The notes below the pieces were generated by a model. It was not told the origin of the DNA, searched no databases, and saw only the letters and a program-made list of their open reading frames with translations. DNA of 40,340 nucleotides from Candidatus Bathyarchaeota archaeon. Its GTDB lineage: Archaea; Thermoproteota; Bathyarchaeia; 40CM-2-53-6. The stretch spans positions 1 to 40,340 of the forward strand of contig VBBQ01000032.1 in the NCBI GenBank assembly GCA_005888755.1, read 5' to 3'. Below are positions 14,796-23,847 of the stretch, in pieces. How positions within the stretch are numbered: position 1 is the stretch's first letter; every line of letters starts with the position of its first letter. The position numbers were made by a program, and so were the translations under genes.

Positions 14796-14950
14796 ATTGC
14801 ACAGCGGTTTTGCGTCGCTGGAGTGGTTCCTCCGGACCTCGTGAAGGTAACCGCCTCGTGCTAGGGGTGGCCCTTCCCAGGATTTTTGGCTTGCAGGCAA
14901 TTGAAGTCCTTATACCGGTCGGAGACCCGCCGCGAAACCGCAAGGTACCA

Positions 14951-15673
14951 ATGAAGGCGTTTGTTCTTGCCGGTGGCGCGGGCACGAGGCTCTCGCCTCT
15001 AACGAGCTATGTTCCTAAAGGAATGATACCGATAGCCGGCAAACCGTTCATCGACTACGTCATCATCTATCTCGCAGGCCATGGAATAAGAAACATCATC
15101 ATGCTGTTATCGGATGAAGACAGCGAAGTATACCGCAACCACTTGGACGATGGATCAAAGTACGGTGTCAACATCGGCTATAGCATCAGCCCACGAACCG
15201 GCACGGCAAACGCGCTGAAAGATGCGAGCAGTCTCATCGACTCGACCTTCCTCGTCTATTACGGCGACGTCCTCACAACCCTCGACCTTACAGACATGAT
15301 CCGGTTCCATAGAGAAAAGAAAGCAACCTGCACAGTCGCCCTCAGCACTGGCGTCCGAATCGACTACGGCGTAGGACGAGTCGACAAAGACGGCAGAATA
15401 GAATACTTCGAGGAAAAACCCGTCATCAAAGAATATCCTGTCTCGATAGGCGTCTGCCTCTGCGAACCCGCTGTCCTCAAATATTGCTCAAGCGGATCCG
15501 ACATCGCGGCAAACGTCATACCCACACTCGTCGCCAAAGGCGAACGAGTCTACGGCTACCTCACCCCAGAACCACACCACGACATTGGATCATTCAAGCA
15601 ATTAGACGAGGTAAAGAAGATCCTAAAGACCCAAGCCAAGAGCCAGACGAAGAACTCGTCCAAGCAAGACTAG
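14951..15673 (+). CDS. sugar-phosphate nucleotidyltransferase
   Basis: This enzyme class activates sugar 1-phosphates as NDP-sugars for glycan or cofactor synthesis. The 240-residue protein begins MKAFVLAGGAGTRLSPLT with the canonical G-G-x-G-T-R nucleotide-binding loop, followed by VPKGMIPIAGKPF and the metal-binding YYGDVLT. I chose ATG 14951 because the motif must be at the extreme N-terminus and a TATA-like ccttata lies about 40 bases upstream; the frame is open further but covers the repeat. It lacks the C-terminal left-handed beta-helix seen in GlmU or many archaeal paralogues, so it is a minimal single-domain form. Sugar specificity cannot be read. Its stop overlaps the convergent cysS stop. 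Confidence 0.9.
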   Translation: MKAFVLAGGAGTRLSPLTSYVPKGMIPIAGKPFIDYVIIYLAGHGIRNIIMLLSDEDSEVYRNHLDDGSKYGVNIGYSISPRTGTANALKDASSLIDSTFLVYYGDVLTTLDLTDMIRFHREKKATCTVALSTGVRIDYGVGRVDKDGRIEYFEEKPVIKEYPVSIGVCLCEPAVLKYCSSGSDIAANVIPTLVAKGERVYGYLTPEPHHDIGSFKQLDEVKKILKTQAKSQTKNSSKQD

Positions 15674-17085
15674 GTCATCCAGTGCGTCTGCTCAGCCGAG
15701 TCCTCTACCACAAAGCCAAGTTTAGCCATCCGATCACGGATGCGATCAGCCGAGTCATAGTCTCGCTTGCTCCGCAGCTCGTTCCTCAGCTCCAGGACAA
15801 AGTTCACCAGCTCCGAAACCCGGTCCTGCGCGACAGTCTCAGTCTCTAGGACACCTAAAACAGAGCCAAGATCTTCCAAAGCGCTAATTATCGCGTTTAC
15901 CGACTCGGTTTTTGGATTCCTCGCCTCTTCCTCTGCCAACCCGACCATTCTGATGTAAGCAGCCAGCGCTCCCGGAGTGTTGAAATCATCGTCCATAGCC
16001 TTGAAGAACTCGTCCCGCGCCTCGTCAAGCTGGTTGAGAACCGAGTTCGCCTCCCCCTTCTTACCGGTCATCCTGTCTCGAGCCAGCGCAAGCTGGTCGT
16101 GCGCTCGCCTGAACCTTCTGGCAAGGCTGACTGCTTGCTGCAACGCCTCCTCGGTAAAGTCCAACGGACTCCTGTAATGTGTCCCAGCGTAGAACACCCG
16201 CAGACCTGGAGCACCAACTTTCCTGACCATGTCTCGGATCGGGATAAAATTGCCCAGCGATTTGTGCATCTCCTGTCCCTTGATGCTCATCAATCCGGTG
16301 TGAAGCCAGTAACGCGCCAATGGCTTCTTCCCAGTCAAACCCTCCGTTTGCGCAATCTCTGCTTCATGATGCGGGAAGATGAGATCCGAACCACCGCCAT
16401 GCACATCATACCTTGGCCCAAAGTACGTTAGAGTAATCGCGGTGTCCTCGATATGCCAGCCAGGTCGTCCTTTGCCCCACGGACTCTCCCAGAATATCTC
16501 GCCAGGCTTCTGGCTCTTCCACAAGGCGAAGTCTCCAGGATGTTTCTTCCGGGGATCGGGATCAACCCGGTGAACCGTAAGATCCTCCAGCTTTTGATGA
16601 GACAGTTTTCCGTAGCCTGGAAACTTGGAAATGTCGAAATAGACGTCATCATCAACCCTGTAAGCGATTCCCTTCTTTAGAAGTCCAGTGACCTGATCGA
16701 TGATCTCGGGAATATGATCCGAAGCCTTCGCGTAAAGATTAACACTGTCCACGTGGAGTTCTTTCATGTCCTTGAAGAAAGCTTTCGCCAAGCGATCCGC
16801 TAGAACCAGCGGCTGTTCCCCTAGATCGTGAGCCTTGTTGATGATCTTATCGTCGATATCAGTAATGTTGAGGAGGAAGAAGACACTGAAACCCTTCCTC
16901 CGCAAATAGCGTGCGATGATATCATAGGCGACGTAGGTCTTTCCGTGGCCAATGTGAGAGACATCCCAGACCGTCGGACCGCAGACGAACATGTTCACCC
17001 GTTTTGGCCGGATGGGCTCGAACTTGTCGAGCTTCCGCGTCAGCGTATTGTGGACTCGAAGCTCAGAGGAAGTCGGATCTATCAG
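15670..17085 (-). CDS. cysS: cysteinyl-tRNA synthetase
   Basis: This class I synthetase charges tRNA-Cys. The product is about 471 residues: NTLTRK, the zinc-site Cys in MFVCGPTVWDVSHIGHGKT with the HIGH-type motif, NITDIDDKII, GRPGWHIEDTAI, the zinc His/Glu region FPHHEAEIAQ and a KMSKS variant MHKSLGN. The second zinc ligand, Cys in bacterial enzymes (HIEC), is Asp here; I believe archaeal CysRS often have this. The C-terminal domain is a helical anticodon binder. No ATG/GTG/TTG is available just before ELRVHNT; CTG 17085 (or ATA 17082) is the best start. The longer frame to 17412 overlaps the Nudix gene and looks non-coding. Confidence 0.93.
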   Translation of the reverse strand: MIDPTSSELRVHNTLTRKLDKFEPIRPKRVNMFVCGPTVWDVSHIGHGKTYVAYDIIARYLRRKGFSVFFLLNITDIDDKIINKAHDLGEQPLVLADRLAKAFFKDMKELHVDSVNLYAKASDHIPEIIDQVTGLLKKGIAYRVDDDVYFDISKFPGYGKLSHQKLEDLTVHRVDPDPRKKHPGDFALWKSQKPGEIFWESPWGKGRPGWHIEDTAITLTYFGPRYDVHGGGSDLIFPHHEAEIAQTEGLTGKKPLARYWLHTGLMSIKGQEMHKSLGNFIPIRDMVRKVGAPGLRVFYAGTHYRSPLDFTEEALQQAVSLARRFRRAHDQLALARDRMTGKKGEANSVLNQLDEARDEFFKAMDDDFNTPGALAAYIRMVGLAEEEARNPKTESVNAIISALEDLGSVLGVLETETVAQDRVSELVNFVLELRNELRSKRDYDSADRIRDRMAKLGFVVEDSAEQTHWMT

Positions 17086-17137
17086 CGCAGAGTCCCCACG
17101 GTCACCTCGGTCACCGCATCGACCTCTATAACTGACT

Positions 17138-17635
17138 CTAACCGGTTGGAAGCTTGCTCTGACCCGGCTTTGCCTCCGAGGAATGACCCTTCTCGGACTG
17201 GATATTGCTCCAGGCTTTCGAGAGCATCTCCTTCTCATTAGGATACGACAAGGTATGGAGAGCCTTTTCGTACGGCATCCACTCCATCGCATCGTGCTCG
17301 GTCCCCACCTTCGCGTCAGCCTGATCAGTCTCGAACAGGAAGAAGTGAACAGTCTTGTCGTAGGTCTTCGCACGGAACCCGAACTGGTACTTGATCGCGC
17401 CAAGCTTCCCATGCAGCTTCACCCTGCTTACACCGGTCTCTTCACGTACCTCCCTCATAGCCGTCGTGACCTCGTCTTCGCCCTCTTCGATCAACCCCTT
17501 CGGCAAACACCAGACCCCTCTCTTATTACTGGCCAGCAGCAGAAAAAGCGGGTTATCCTTCTCCCAGCGATAGACAACTCCACCAGCTGATATAACCCGG
17601 ATCCTCTGTCTGGGCTGCATCCCGCCCCCGTACAT
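17138..17635 (-). CDS. Nudix hydrolase
   Basis: Nudix enzymes hydrolyse nucleoside diphosphates linked to another moiety. The 165-residue protein has a full Nudix box at about 47-69 (GLIEEGEDEV..AMREVREETGV), including the REVREE metal-binding core. The SAGGVVYRW start and FLFETDQ strand resemble the diadenosine-tetraphosphatase/MutT-like branch. Substrate is not predictable. The last 25 residues (KGHSSEAKPGQSKLPTG) look disordered. Start is ATG 17635, or ATG 17620 (MQPRQRIRV), which is closer to the domain; a TATA-like aattatag is at about 17655-17662. It precedes cysS on the same strand. Confidence 0.9.
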   Translation of the reverse strand: MYGGGMQPRQRIRVISAGGVVYRWEKDNPLFLLLASNKRGVWCLPKGLIEEGEDEVTTAMREVREETGVSRVKLHGKLGAIKYQFGFRAKTYDKTVHFFLFETDQADAKVGTEHDAMEWMPYEKALHTLSYPNEKEMLSKAWSNIQSEKGHSSEAKPGQSKLPTG

Positions 17636-17657
17636 GACTATACTCTACGCTCTGCGA

Positions 17658-18866
17658 CTATAATTCGATATCTTTCGACAAAGGCGTGATGTTTTCCGAG
17701 GGAGAACCAACAACCACAATATCTTCTATCCTGACACCGCCCCACTTAGGCTCGTAGAGGCCTGGTTCAATCGTTGCCACGGACCCTTTTCTAAGGTGAT
17801 CCTTGCCGTATAGTGAAAGGTAGGGTCTCTCTCCAATAGTCAATCCGACCCCGTGACCGAGCCCGTGCACGAACCCACGAGTCCGCGCTTCCTTATTCCC
17901 CTTCATCAGCTGCCGCGCAGTTGGGTACCCTTTCCTCTCGAAGATCTCGCACGCGTTCGCCATCATTTCTTTGCAGGGGACCTGCTCCTTCACCATATCC
18001 AGCGCCGAAGTTTGAACTTCCAGAACGGCATCATACATTTCCTTGACCTTCCTAGGCGCGGAACCGAACAAATAGGTCCGAGTCAAATCATGCCAGTAAC
18101 CATCTGGTTCAGAAGGAAATATGTCAAAGACAATAGGCTCACCGGATCGGACAATATCCTCGTCTTCGCCCCTGTAGTGAGGGTCGCTGGACTTCCTTCC
18201 CGGCGCGAATATCGTATCCTCCGGCGCGACCAAGTTCTGCTCAGAAAGCGACCTTCCAATAACCTTCTTGACCGTTCCGACACTCAACGGTTTTGACTTG
18301 TAAGACACTCTCCTCCCGTTGATACTTGCTCCTCTTAGAAACCGGAGTGTGTCTTCCACCACTCGTATCGTTTTCTTCCCGAGAACTCTCAGCCGTTCGA
18401 TCTCCCAACGATCCTTTGTTTCACGGGCAGTTTCGATGATCGTAGGCGACTTTTCCCCAGTGATCTTCACGCCCTTACGTCGGAGGGCGTCTATCATGTG
18501 GAGTGTATTGGACACATCATTCCTACCCGCGAGAATCGTAGGACCGTGAAGTCCCTCTTCCTTCATGATCTTCCGGTAGAATCGGATCCGGGCCTCATCC
18601 CGGTCGTATTTACTCGCGATGCGCTCGTACCCATAGTCCGAGTAAGTCTTGATGTTGCGAACCGTCCCCTGGCGCGCGCTGCCCACGTCGATATTGCTCA
18701 CTATGAGCGTCGGGTCATGTGATCTTCGTTTCAGAAATATTCCGCCTCTTGGAAGAGACGTTCCCGCAACGTATCGAAGATCCGGGTTTCCCACCGTTGA
18801 GTCTCCGAAGACTATTATTGAATCGACATTTCCCTTTTCCATCTCCACGTCGAGATCTTTGATCAA
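17658..18866 (-). CDS. M24-family metallopeptidase (Xaa-Pro aminopeptidase-like)
   Basis: It probably removes N-terminal residues preceding proline in the cytoplasm. The 402-residue protein has an N-terminal creatinase-like domain (about 1-150) and the pita-bread catalytic domain. The five metal ligands can be seen: Asp in IVFDIFP, Asp in HDLTRTYLF, His in FVHGLGHGVGL, Glu in TIEPGLY and Glu in VRIEDIVVV. The start is TTG 18866. It lies upstream of the Nudix gene on the same strand with a short gap. Substrate preference is inferred only from family. Confidence 0.92.
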   Translation of the reverse strand: MIKDLDVEMEKGNVDSIIVFGDSTVGNPDLRYVAGTSLPRGGIFLKRRSHDPTLIVSNIDVGSARQGTVRNIKTYSDYGYERIASKYDRDEARIRFYRKIMKEEGLHGPTILAGRNDVSNTLHMIDALRRKGVKITGEKSPTIIETARETKDRWEIERLRVLGKKTIRVVEDTLRFLRGASINGRRVSYKSKPLSVGTVKKVIGRSLSEQNLVAPEDTIFAPGRKSSDPHYRGEDEDIVRSGEPIVFDIFPSEPDGYWHDLTRTYLFGSAPRKVKEMYDAVLEVQTSALDMVKEQVPCKEMMANACEIFERKGYPTARQLMKGNKEARTRGFVHGLGHGVGLTIGERPYLSLYGKDHLRKGSVATIEPGLYEPKWGGVRIEDIVVVGSPSENITPLSKDIEL

Positions 18867-18956
18867 GAAGATGCCTTGGTAACAGGAGGCGAGAACGGTA
18901 TATTATGATTGGGAGCGGTCAGTTGCGACGAACAGTTCGATAGACTGTTGGAAGAA

Positions 18957-19229
18957 CTAGTTCTTTCTGGCGGCAACTAGAGGCTTCTGAAGGGACGTGC
19001 GAAAGAGTCTTTTCTGGGTAGACCTGCGATGACGACTCTCCAGCTCACTCTTCAACCGTCTTTCCTCCGCTCCGTGCAACCAGTCAGGGATAAGAAGAAC
19101 CCGGATCAGTTCCTGTACAGTTACTCCCCTCTGAATCGCGAGCTGCTTGAGCCTTAGGTAGACGGCTCGGTCGAGGACCTGCATGAACTTGACAGAGTCT
19201 TTGGTGCCCCGAGTTCTCGATACTGGCAT
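18957..19229 (-). CDS. small ribbon-helix-helix-like protein
   Basis: This is a 90-residue, strongly basic protein with an ATG start. The segment KFMQVLDRAVYLRLKQLA then IQRGVTVQELIRVLLIPDWL fits a short strand plus two helices of the ribbon-helix-helix (CopG/Arc) fold. The C-terminal 40 residues are rich in Arg, Lys and Ser. That suggests DNA binding, perhaps as a dimeric regulator of the divergent alcohol dehydrogenase. Family assignment is by pattern only. Confidence 0.6.
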   Translation of the reverse strand: MPVSRTRGTKDSVKFMQVLDRAVYLRLKQLAIQRGVTVQELIRVLLIPDWLHGAEERRLKSELESRHRRSTQKRLFRTSLQKPLVAARKN

Positions 19230-19360
19230 GAAAACAAAGGGAGTCCACTACTATTCATGGCTCATCTACTCTTCTTATAGAATAAACTCTAAACGAAAAC
19301 ACGTTTCAAACTTGGTCCCCGGAAATCCGTTAAATTGGACGACAAAGATAGGAGCTGTTC

Positions 19361-20389
19361 ATGCTTGCCTGTCTAATCAACGGACCCGGACACGTCGAGA
19401 TTACAGAAGTTCCGATTCCGAGACTCCGGCATGGCGAAGTCTTGATCAAACTCGCGGCAGCCGGAATATGCGGAACTGACATCGAAAAGGCCCACGGCGC
19501 ATATGGACCCGGCGGAATCCTGGGCCACGAGGTCAGCGGGACGATTGCGAGCGTAGGTGATGGAGTGACCGATCTGAGAAAATCGGACAGGGTCATCGCA
19601 CACCATCACGTGCCTTGCTACAATTGCGAATACTGCCGACATGCAGACTACACTATGTGTGATCTCTTCAAGAAGACAAACTTCGATCCTTGCGGACTTG
19701 CAGAGTACTTCCGAGTCCCCGAGGCCAATGTCACTCGAGGAGCCGTTGTGAATTTGACTCCCGAGACAAGCTTCGAGGAAGGATCTATGATAGAACCGAC
19801 AGCGTGTTGCGTGAGAGCCCTCGACAAGGCTAGAGTGAACCCTGGAGACAAAGTTCTCGTCGTAGGCCTTGGCCCAGCTGGCCTGACACAAACACAATTA
19901 CTCAGGAAAATGGGCGCTACAACGATAATCGGCGTCGATATTCTCCCCCGTCGACTCGAAATGGCCCAGAAGCTAGGGGCCCACGAGACAATTGATTCTT
20001 CCTCGAAAAATGTACCTGAACAAGTTACGAAGTCGATTGGAGTTGGTGTTGATCTTGCAATCGTATCCACGGGGAATCAGAAAGCAATACAGCCAGCGCT
20101 TGCTTCGGTCAGAAAGGGAGGAAAACTCCTATTATTTGGCGCCCCCGCTCAAGGCTCAACAATTGATCTCGATGTCAGTGCTTTGTTCAGCCGGCAGATC
20201 TCGATCGTTACGAGCTATTCCTGTGTAGAATCGGATATTCATCGTGCTCTCGGATTTCTGGCGCGAGGAGACCTGGACCTTCGGTCCATGGTTACCGACA
20301 GGTTTGCGTTACGAGATGCTCCCAAAGCGCTTGAGCACGCTCGAACCTCGAGAACCGCTATCAAGACGATGATAATGTCCCAAGCGTAG
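19361..20389 (+). CDS. zinc-dependent medium-chain alcohol/polyol dehydrogenase
   Basis: The 342-residue protein is an NAD(P)-dependent MDR enzyme of the sorbitol/threonine-dehydrogenase type. Catalytic zinc residues appear as Cys37 (GICGTD) and His56-Glu57 (GHE). The structural zinc is complete as Cys86, Cys89, Cys92 and Cys100 (CYNCEYCRHADYTMC). The Rossmann motif is VVGLGPAGL, followed by VDILPRRLEMA, where the Asp after the second strand suggests NAD rather than NADP. Substrate cannot be fixed. AT-rich elements at about 19271-19280 and 19328-19335 are promoter candidates; the divergent neighbour is the ribbon-helix-helix-like gene. Confidence 0.93.
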   Translation: MLACLINGPGHVEITEVPIPRLRHGEVLIKLAAAGICGTDIEKAHGAYGPGGILGHEVSGTIASVGDGVTDLRKSDRVIAHHHVPCYNCEYCRHADYTMCDLFKKTNFDPCGLAEYFRVPEANVTRGAVVNLTPETSFEEGSMIEPTACCVRALDKARVNPGDKVLVVGLGPAGLTQTQLLRKMGATTIIGVDILPRRLEMAQKLGAHETIDSSSKNVPEQVTKSIGVGVDLAIVSTGNQKAIQPALASVRKGGKLLLFGAPAQGSTIDLDVSALFSRQISIVTSYSCVESDIHRALGFLARGDLDLRSMVTDRFALRDAPKALEHARTSRTAIKTMIMSQA

Positions 20390-20553
20390 TCGGATTCGTG
20401 GAGTTACCCGAAATTGACACTTGATGAAGGTGAAAGTGCGGTCTTTGAGGACGTGTCCCGTCGTGTTAAAGGAGAGGTCTGACCTGCTAGTTTTTCCACG
20501 CTTCATTCGAGGCGAATCTGACAACGCAATTTCAGTTTGACCAAAAGGTAGAC

Positions 20554-20832
20554 TTGGCGATAAGCAAGTCTGTGAAGGGTACGCTCAGGTTCTACAACGA
20601 GCTTAGAAAGCAAGCGGTTGCTCGAGGCGAGGCGGCGAAGCCTCCCAGCTACGAGACGTTCTCGACAATGGCAAAAGGCCTCATGGATGCAAACAGACAG
20701 GTCGACCTCGACAGATTGAAGAACCTGAGCATGAGAGACCTCTTCGAGCGCACCTGGGCTCAGAAGCTTCTCAACTACTCAACGCAGAGACTTCTGAGAG
20801 AGGCCCATGAGACCTTGGTTCGGAGATATTAG
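20554..20832 (+). CDS. hypothetical protein
   Basis: This is a 92-residue TTG-start ORF predicted to be almost all helical and basic (GTLRFYNELRKQAVARGE; LMDANRQVDLDRLKNLSMRD; QRLLREAHETLVRRY). It has no cysteine and no membrane segment. I do not recognise a family. The stretches on either side (20390-20553 and 20833-21113) show no convincing gene. Confidence 0.55.
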   Translation: MAISKSVKGTLRFYNELRKQAVARGEAAKPPSYETFSTMAKGLMDANRQVDLDRLKNLSMRDLFERTWAQKLLNYSTQRLLREAHETLVRRY

Positions 20833-21113
20833 GAGCACGCTCGACTACCTATGGTTTGTGAGCGCCCGACGAGGCAACCGTTCTCTAAGATTCCTCTCAA
20901 GGGTCATGGAAACTATCGAGGAGGTTTCGGACTCTAACGCATGTTCTCGTCCCAGAAACGAACAGAGTAGTTGAACAAGCTCTCTTCCAGGCGCTTTCAG
21001 CTGAAAGAATCCATATTCTCGCTTCTTTCCGCTGCCTTCCCTCGTGGGTATCTCCGCGTTCTGCGTGAGTTTCAAATACTACCACGCTCCAGTGCACGCT
21101 CAGCTGAATAGAA

Positions 21114-21257
21114 ATGCCACAAGCATACTGCGTCAAATGTAAAGCAAACATCGAGATAAAGAACCCCCAGAACGTCACGCTCAAGAACGGAAAGGCTGCG
21201 GTCAAGGGCACTTGCCCAAACTGCGGAACCTCCGTCTTCCGAATCGGAAAAGGGTAG
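21114..21257 (+). CDS. DUF5679 zinc-ribbon protein
   Basis: This is a 47-residue gene. It begins MPQAYCVKCKANIEIKNP and ends GTCPNCGTSVFRIGKG, with two CxxC knuckles binding one zinc. This small ribbon is widespread in archaea and bacteria (DUF5679), and its role is unknown; a nucleic-acid or ribosome-associated role is often supposed. A TATA-like aaatact lies about 40 bases upstream. Its high Lys content fits nucleic-acid binding. Confidence 0.9.
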   Translation: MPQAYCVKCKANIEIKNPQNVTLKNGKAAVKGTCPNCGTSVFRIGKG

Positions 21258-21350
21258 AGCGCCTCCTTCCAGTAAACCCATCAACCTTCGCCCGGTTGCA
21301 GGCTAACCCTGCGAACCTTTTAACCCCCAACCTCTTTATTTAGGCAGGTA

Positions 21351-23081
21351 TTGAAGGCAAAGAGCGCGACTATTGTTTTCCTTATTTTATCGGTCGCGGT
21401 TACCTATTGGTTCCCCCTATCGTGGGCCGATGGTACCCCCGCAGCGGTACCTCGATACTCCTATCTCATAGGAAGCAACGCGACAAGTACCGCTGGCCTC
21501 TCCTTCCAGTTTCCGTCGGGGAGTAACACCGTGACAAAGGACCTCACAAATTCCTCTTCAGTTTTCACGATGCAAAACCAGCTCTTTGATTCAATAACCG
21601 TCGCAGGCCCGATTGTGTTCTCTCTATGGCTCTCTTCTAACACGACAACGACAACGATGGTAACCCTTGGTCTAACTTTGGCCGGAGGTTTCAATGTCAC
21701 CACGGGAGAGATTCAGGAGGATGTTACTATGATCGCTTCTAATCACACCATCACATATACACCGTCCGTCACCACATTGCTTTTCGGGTCTCAAGTCAAA
21801 TTCTCGATTTGGGCAAATCCCCCAAAAGGCACTAAAGTGACTCTTCACTGGGGTTCGCAAACGAGACACTCGTCAGTTCTCATTCCACTCTCAGGATACG
21901 CCTTCGTGAACAATGTTGCAATCCTCGACAAACTGCTACGACCCGCTCCGAACTTTGATCTTCAGGCTTCAACAGGAAATAACGTAGTATTGATTCAAGC
22001 ATCAGTGGTAGCAGCTTTCGGTTCAGCCGATATACAAAGGGTAAACCTGACAATAGTTGGGCCAAACCGGGTGCCGGTCTACAACCAATCGAGAAACGGG
22101 AATGAAGCGTTTCCCCTCACTCAATTCCCGCCTTTCAGTTATAACTTTCAGTGGGCCTATCCGTCGAACGCTACCGAAGGGGTTTATCAGGTTAACATTG
22201 ATCTGATCGACTCTCAAGGCCATTTAGCCTCCAGGTTCGGAGGCTCTTCATCTTTTGGTCTATTCAAAGGAGGCACTCCGCCTTTCAATTTCCTACCATA
22301 TGCCGCGATAGGCGGAGTGGCCGTCGTCGGTGGGGCCTTGTATTATGGAACTAAGAGGAGGACGAAGAGGTATCTCGCACCGTTCGAACACTTCAACAGC
22401 CTCACCGGGGGCGAGTTTAACGGCGGCACGATTACGGTTGAGGGTAATACCGGATCAGGTAAGACTCTGTTGTCCGAACAACTGATGTACGAGGACCTTA
22501 GGAGAGGAAGACCTTGCATCTTTGTAGCTACTAGCGACTTTCCAACCAACATCCGATCAAATATGAAAGCCATGGGACTTGATGTCACGGGTTACGAGCA
22601 GAGTGGATTGTTGAGCTTTGTGGATGCATACTCATCGGAAGCCGGGCAGGAGTCAAGAGAGAAATTCTCCACCCCTTCTTTGGGGGACTTGACTACCCTT
22701 GGGATGAAGATCACGTCGTCGCTACCCTTGGACAAGGCCAAGGGAGCTAGCCTCTACCTGGATTCCCTGGTTCCTCTTGCGTCCAAGGCGAAGGCTGAGA
22801 GTATCATATCTTTCGTGCAATCTGTCGGGGCTAGAATGCGTGGAATGGGCGGCAGAGCAGTTTTCACCTTGGGGCCCAGCGTGGACGGAATGGTTCAGCG
22901 ACAACTTGAAGACTTGGCCGACTGTGTTGTTCAGATGGAAGCTTTTGAAGAGCGTGGAGTTCGTCGTCGACGTCTCAGAATTGCTAAGTTCAGAGCGAGG
23001 AGGCATCAGGAAGGTTGGAATGTCTTCGCTATAGAGGATGGAAAGGGAATCATCTTCTATTCTAAGAAGCCTAAGACTTAG
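21351..23081 (+). CDS. membrane-anchored KaiC/RecA-like ATPase with secreted domain
   Basis: The 576-residue protein has a signal-like start (ATIVFLILSVAVTYWF, ending near residue 27). About 285 extracytoplasmic residues rich in Ser, Thr, Asn and Val follow, probably beta-sandwich domains with many N-x-S/T sites. One membrane helix is at about 313-335, with a following GTKRRTKR stop-transfer. The C-terminal 230 residues are a RecA/KaiC-like ATPase: Walker A EGNTGSGKT at 364-372, then FVATSDFPTNIRSN and Walker B-like ASLYLDSLV near 467. Topology places the ATPase inside and the sandwich outside. It looks like a surface receptor coupled to a KaiC/FlaH-like switch. It starts with TTG; cttttaac at about 21316 may be the TATA box. 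It converges with another KaiC-like gene. Confidence 0.85.
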   Translation: MKAKSATIVFLILSVAVTYWFPLSWADGTPAAVPRYSYLIGSNATSTAGLSFQFPSGSNTVTKDLTNSSSVFTMQNQLFDSITVAGPIVFSLWLSSNTTTTTMVTLGLTLAGGFNVTTGEIQEDVTMIASNHTITYTPSVTTLLFGSQVKFSIWANPPKGTKVTLHWGSQTRHSSVLIPLSGYAFVNNVAILDKLLRPAPNFDLQASTGNNVVLIQASVVAAFGSADIQRVNLTIVGPNRVPVYNQSRNGNEAFPLTQFPPFSYNFQWAYPSNATEGVYQVNIDLIDSQGHLASRFGGSSSFGLFKGGTPPFNFLPYAAIGGVAVVGGALYYGTKRRTKRYLAPFEHFNSLTGGEFNGGTITVEGNTGSGKTLLSEQLMYEDLRRGRPCIFVATSDFPTNIRSNMKAMGLDVTGYEQSGLLSFVDAYSSEAGQESREKFSTPSLGDLTTLGMKITSSLPLDKAKGASLYLDSLVPLASKAKAESIISFVQSVGARMRGMGGRAVFTLGPSVDGMVQRQLEDLADCVVQMEAFEERGVRRRRLRIAKFRARRHQEGWNVFAIEDGKGIIFYSKKPKT

Positions 23082-23830
23082 AATACTTTGTCGCGTGGGA
23101 AAACCTCGATTCCCGCGGCTCCAAACTGATAGGGACGAATCTGCGTGTCATGAGCAATTCCGCGCATTTTTTCGACTTGTACTGCTCGGACAAAGTTTCC
23201 TTGATGCATGAGTGTATGAAGAACAACTACTCCATGTGAAAGAAACTCTTCAATTTGAAATCTTCGGTCCAAGAGCGATGTCTTCAACTCGCTTGTTACC
23301 AGAGAAGTGCAACCGGTGTCCGATAGTGCATCAAAGAATTCTACAGTTGCCCTTCGTCTCTTCACCTCCTCCCCGTACCTCAACATAACTGATGTGATAG
23401 GGTCGAGAGCGATCCGCTCGACATTCTCGCCTTCAACCAGTTTTGTGAGAGTTTTCAAGACCTCGGTGAAGCCAACCCCTTCAGAGGAGTCGGAGGAAAA
23501 TAGCGCGTGAGGTCCATTGTTCTTGATCCTAGTCCTACGCAAACCGCTGGCGTCTAAGAACAAGAGTCGGCCCTTTTTCTCGACGCTATCAAGGTCCCAA
23601 TTGTACGATTGGAAGTTTTGTTTTATCACATCCGGATATTCATCGAGGGTAACGTAGAGTCCGGTTTCGCCCTGGAGCGCCCCGCTGTAGAGATACTGGA
23701 TGGCGAAAGTCGTCTTTCCAGAACCAGGGCTCCCAACTACTAGAATGCATTTTCCCTCAGGGAAGCCTCCCCCGAGAAGCTCGTCGAGGCCTTTGATCCC
23801 TGTGGGAACTCTATCCAACACAATCGTCAA
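23078..23830 (-). CDS. KaiC-like (RecA superfamily) ATPase, single domain
   Basis: This 250-residue protein begins VPTGIKGLDELLGGGFPEG, the usual KaiC/RadA lead-in, with Walker A GSPGSGKT at about 33-40, YVTLDEYPDVIKQN after it and Walker B-like RIALDPITSVML. One KaiC domain is present, so it is not the clock KaiC. It is of the archaeal type often found in signalling and motility. Its stop overlaps the stop of the convergent membrane-anchored ATPase by four bases. A TATA-like tttttatac at 23848-23857 suggests transcription begins at or next to TTG 23830, a leaderless mRNA. Confidence 0.92.
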   Translation of the reverse strand: MTIVLDRVPTGIKGLDELLGGGFPEGKCILVVGSPGSGKTTFAIQYLYSGALQGETGLYVTLDEYPDVIKQNFQSYNWDLDSVEKKGRLLFLDASGLRRTRIKNNGPHALFSSDSSEGVGFTEVLKTLTKLVEGENVERIALDPITSVMLRYGEEVKRRRATVEFFDALSDTGCTSLVTSELKTSLLDRRFQIEEFLSHGVVVLHTLMHQGNFVRAVQVEKMRGIAHDTQIRPYQFGAAGIEVFPRDKVF

Positions 23831-23847
23831 TTAGACTGGTTATCAGC

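Noticed and set aside
14690-14950. N-terminal extension of the nucleotidyltransferase by 87 residues
   Set aside because: The GG-x-GTR loop is always near the N-terminus, and the extension reads through repeat copy A.
17086-17412. N-terminal extension of CysRS by about 109 residues
   Set aside because: It overlaps the Nudix gene in another frame and is rich in Arg and Ser without any CysRS-like motif; family proteins start just before the NTLTRK block.
20845-21075. 76-residue minus-strand ORF in the gap before the DUF5679 gene
   Set aside because: Basic and low-information sequence with no start signal I can see; the gap 20833-21113 is left without a gene.
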